Assembly: GCF_036588685.1 (NCBI RefSeq)
Contig: NC_086375.1
Location: 44,113,270-44,177,269, forward strand
Length of the DNA stretch: 64,000 nucleotides
Direction: 5' to 3'
From: Mytilus trossulus
Lineage: Eukaryota; Mollusca; Bivalvia; Mytilida; Mytilidae
Shown here in pieces: positions 63,136 through 64,000 of this stretch (positions are counted from its first letter, which is position 1; each line of letters begins with the position of its first letter). The translations under genes and the position numbers were made by a program. The notes under the pieces were generated by a model. That model made no database searches. It was not told the DNA's origin and saw only the letters and a program-made list of their open reading frames with translations.

Positions 63136-64000
63136 GTAAATAAAAATGAAAGCCAATAAATGTTCAGTAACAGAAAAAACATACTGTAGACCTCAATCAT
63201 TCAATAGACACTTTTGTTTTATTGTTTTCACTGATATCAGTTTTCATGGATTGAGGAAAAAATGCAATTTTTGAGGGTATTTGATTTCCTGGTTTGTCAA
63301 ATCATGCATAACAGCCTACAGAAATTGATTACTTGATTGTAAATATGAGTTCCTGGTTTATCTTAACCCTGGCAAGAAGTCTACAAATATATTGTTTCCC
63401 ACTAAATAAAAAAAGAGTCCAAAATATTTCATTTTCTTTAAGCATATTAAATTCTAGTGTCATTTTCAGTAATATTTTACCTGCCAACTTTTACAATTTA
63501 GATGTGAACTATTTTATTCGGATCCCTTGATTATGATTGTAAAAATACTAACTGAGAATAAAAGAATGTTACAGATTTTGAGAACTTTCCCAAGGGAGAC
63601 AATCTTGATCAGGCAATCAAAGTTAGTTACTTAATTGCAAGATCACATTAATAAGCTAATTTAAATTGTAGATTGTAGTGATTATTTGGCATTGCAAACA
63701 TGCGAAAACTTTAATTAGTATATTTAAAACATAAACATCAAAATAACTAATTGATTTTTTTTCAAATAAACAAAACTCTGTTCCAACATTAAAACTTAAC
63801 AATACAAAATAATCCTCTAAAACAGACCCATTAGAAGTTCCTACCAATCAAAATGTCTGTTCAAGCCTACCATGTAATCAACTAATGTAAAAAGTGGGAA
63901 AAGTAAGGCAGTTAGCCGTTATAATTTCCATGGACTGCTTCTCAGAGAAAATATTGTCAATTTGTTTTCAGTTTGGTCAATCTTAACTTATACCTACCTT
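63136..64000. other. Start of the next LAMP intron, no exon seen
   Basis: AT-rich sequence after the donor at 63136. I looked for an exon coding the last LAMP cysteines and the transmembrane helix and found none, so it should lie beyond the window. Confidence 0.5.

Overview
This window looks like nuclear DNA from a bivalve mollusc, most likely a marine mussel (Mytilidae). It is AT-rich, its genes have short exons with GT-AG introns, and it is packed with dispersed repeats whose wording I associate with mussel genomes. The species assignment is inference. There is no bacterial-type operon, CRISPR array or RNA gene that I can support.

Layout from left to right. (1) 1-2181: three copies of an interspersed repeat that begins at a gaggctct box and ends in a ggcc hairpin. 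(2) 2337-2569 (+): last exon of a small secreted-type protein with two antistasin-like cysteine domains. (3) 5283-7646: a TTAA-flanked, piggyBac-like non-autonomous element with another repeat nested inside. (4) 7721-19313 (-): a complete ten-exon gene for ZRSR2, the U2AF35-related splicing factor. (5) 19932-25830: a dense cluster of non-autonomous DNA transposons between two head-to-head genes. (6) 26002-32698 (+): a complete six-coding-exon MOSPD1-like gene. (7) 34 to 41 kb: nested tandem repeats, a terminal-inverted-repeat (TIR) element and a 5'-truncated LINE. (8) 41483-45685 (-): a complete three-exon COPS9 gene (60 residues). (9) 46135-63135 (+), running off the right edge: a LAMP (lysosome-associated membrane glycoprotein) gene with six coding exons visible and the transmembrane end missing.

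The reading frame closes across every splice junction in ZRSR2 (575 codons plus stop), MOSPD1 (211 plus stop) and COPS9 (60 plus stop), which strongly supports the models. COPS9 and LAMP are divergent, with start codons only about 450 bp apart, so they probably share a promoter. That promoter holds a GTCACATGAC site resembling the MiT/TFE (lysosomal) motif.

The most unusual structures are: a run of decayed partial copies of ZRSR2 coding exon 8 inside the next intron; a 2.3-kb element with four symmetric subterminal 13-bp sites per end, inserted into an older repeat; a foldback element whose ends are 16-bp tandem units in opposite orientation; a Mutator-like hairpin MITE with a perfect 9-bp target duplication; and several elements whose insertion sites can be read against uninterrupted copies in the same window. 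I found no clearly new multi-gene system.
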